Assembly: GCA_947629645.1 (NCBI GenBank) | Contig: CANREV010000007.1 | Span: 38,416 to 102,415, forward strand | Source of the DNA: an uncultured Acetatifactor sp. | GTDB lineage: Bacteria > Bacillota > Clostridia > Lachnospirales > Lachnospiraceae | DNA length: 64,000 nt | Direction: 5' to 3' | Shown: one piece after another, positions 63,660 to 64,000 of the stretch | Position numbering within the stretch: the first letter of the stretch is position 1 | Layout of the letters: each line of letters begins with the position of its first letter | Translations under genes and position numbers: made by a program | The notes under the pieces: generated by a model | Told to the model about the DNA's origin: nothing | Database searches by the model: none | Seen by the model: only the letters and a program-made list of their open reading frames with translations

Positions 63660-63924
63660 CAATATATTTATGGTTAATACCCCTTACAGCCAGTAAGGAA
63701 TTACCCATCTTGTTGCTTAAGCTGTTAGAATGAGTGTGGCAATAGGTCTGGCCGTCACCTCCTAGGACACCACGTCCGTGTAAAAGTCAGCCAACCAGCA
63801 CTCATTCGCAGCATTCGTTTTACGCAGGTTGAACCTCCCGTTCGCGTGACACCCAGTAGATTGAACAGGCAATGAGTAAACCTGGTATTGACCATTGCTA
63901 ATCCATTGTAAAGGAGTTTTTTCT
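63660..63924 (+). mobile_element. Left end of an IS110-family element (probable bridge-RNA region)
   Basis: The non-coding DNA before the IS110 transposase. It contains a small hairpin CCTTAC-AGCCA-GTAAGG (63682-63698) and a 9-bp long-range inverted repeat GAATGAGTG (63728-63736) with CACTCATTC (63799-63807) enclosing a 62-base structured loop. In IS110-group elements the region upstream of the transposase encodes the bridge RNA with target- and donor-binding loops. The exact left boundary cannot be set because these elements lack terminal inverted repeats; 63660 is an estimate. Confidence 0.6.
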
Positions 63925-64000
63925 ATGAACGCTGTTGGTATTGATGTTTCAAAAGGCAAAAGCACTGTCACCATCCGCAGGCCAGGCGATGTGGTCATCC
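63925..64000 (+). CDS. IS110-family transposase, N-terminal fragment (runs off window)
   Basis: Only 25 codons are in the window: MNAVGIDVSKGKSTVTIRRP and five more residues. GIDVSK contains the first Asp of the DEDD (RuvC-like) catalytic domain of IS110/IS1111 recombinases. SD AAAGGAG lies about 10 bases before the ATG. The gene is presumably intact beyond the edge. Confidence 0.88.
   Translation, partial: MNAVGIDVSKGKSTVTIRRPGDVVI

Noticed and set aside
63762..63998. 78-codon minus-strand reading frame over the IS110 left end
   Set aside because: It is antisense to the clear transposase start and its SD and runs through the likely bridge RNA.

Overview
The window looks like a chromosomal segment of a Lachnospiraceae-type Clostridia genome (Firmicutes, roughly half G+C). 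The evidence is AddAB rather than RecBCD, DapL-type lysine/peptidoglycan synthesis, GatCAB with a T-box, ECF-type thiamine uptake under a TPP riboswitch, a PurO-type IMP cyclohydrolase beside a separate AICAR formyltransferase, and several families common in that group (DUF6062, DUF6106, DUF6056 and DUF2225-like). Assignment below family level is not possible from this sequence alone. No rRNA, tRNA, CRISPR array or prophage was seen. The only mobile DNA is the left part of an IS110-family element at the right edge.

Layout. 1-2.9 kb: glycoside hydrolases (a cut GH2 gene and a GH67 alpha-glucuronidase). 3.0-5.8 kb: a Tet(M)/EF-G-like GTPase fused to a YacP/Rae1-like NYN nuclease. 5.86-6.7 kb: TPP riboswitch and thiT. 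6.7-12.1 kb: a two-gene sensory operon (lipoprotein binding protein, then a giant hybrid histidine kinase). 12.2-20.0 kb: DNA repair operon mpg-addB-addA behind a duplicated 47-bp promoter-region repeat. 20.2-24.6 kb: HAD phosphatase, M19 dipeptidase, and an SGNH/MBOAT acyl-transfer pair. 24.7-30.4 kb: TetR regulator, DUF6062, a small acidic protein, a GT-C enzyme, a MocR/PdxR regulator and DUF2225. 30.5-36.1 kb: glnS, a DHH phosphoesterase, and the ZTP-riboswitch purO-purH unit. 36.1-41.9 kb: GGDEF-EAL protein, guaB, DUF6106 and a membrane-anchored protein of unknown role. 41.9-47.3 kb: T-box leader and aspS-gatC-gatA-gatB. 47.4-56.2 kb: glnA with a switch-like leader, an ANTAR regulator, two GT-C paralogues, dapF, dapL and DUF6056. 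56.2-63.5 kb: an anchored FMN_bind-like protein, then DUF368, methyltransferase, hslO and nadE in one run, then GT2 and hisC. 63.6-64 kb: terminator and IS110 left end.

How the parts work together. Much of the window is basic metabolism under RNA control: TPP sensing for thiamine uptake, ZTP sensing for the last two IMP steps, uncharged-tRNA sensing for the aspS-gatCAB unit, and a hairpin/terminator switch before glnA next to an ANTAR (RNA-binding antiterminator) gene. AspRS has a His at the position used to tell apart discriminating and non-discriminating enzymes, so the aspS-gatCAB operon probably makes Asn-tRNA(Asn) by transamidation, while the separate glnS supplies Gln-tRNA(Gln).

Most worth a second look: the GTPase-NYN fusion, which links a ribosome-remodelling GTPase with a ribosomal A-site nuclease domain; the ZTP-controlled purO-purH pair, whose promoter lies inside the upstream gene; the glnA leader; the binding-protein/hybrid-kinase pair without any permease; and the IS110 left end, a likely bridge-RNA locus. 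Many start codons were reassigned using Shine-Dalgarno (SD) spacing, as stated in each entry.
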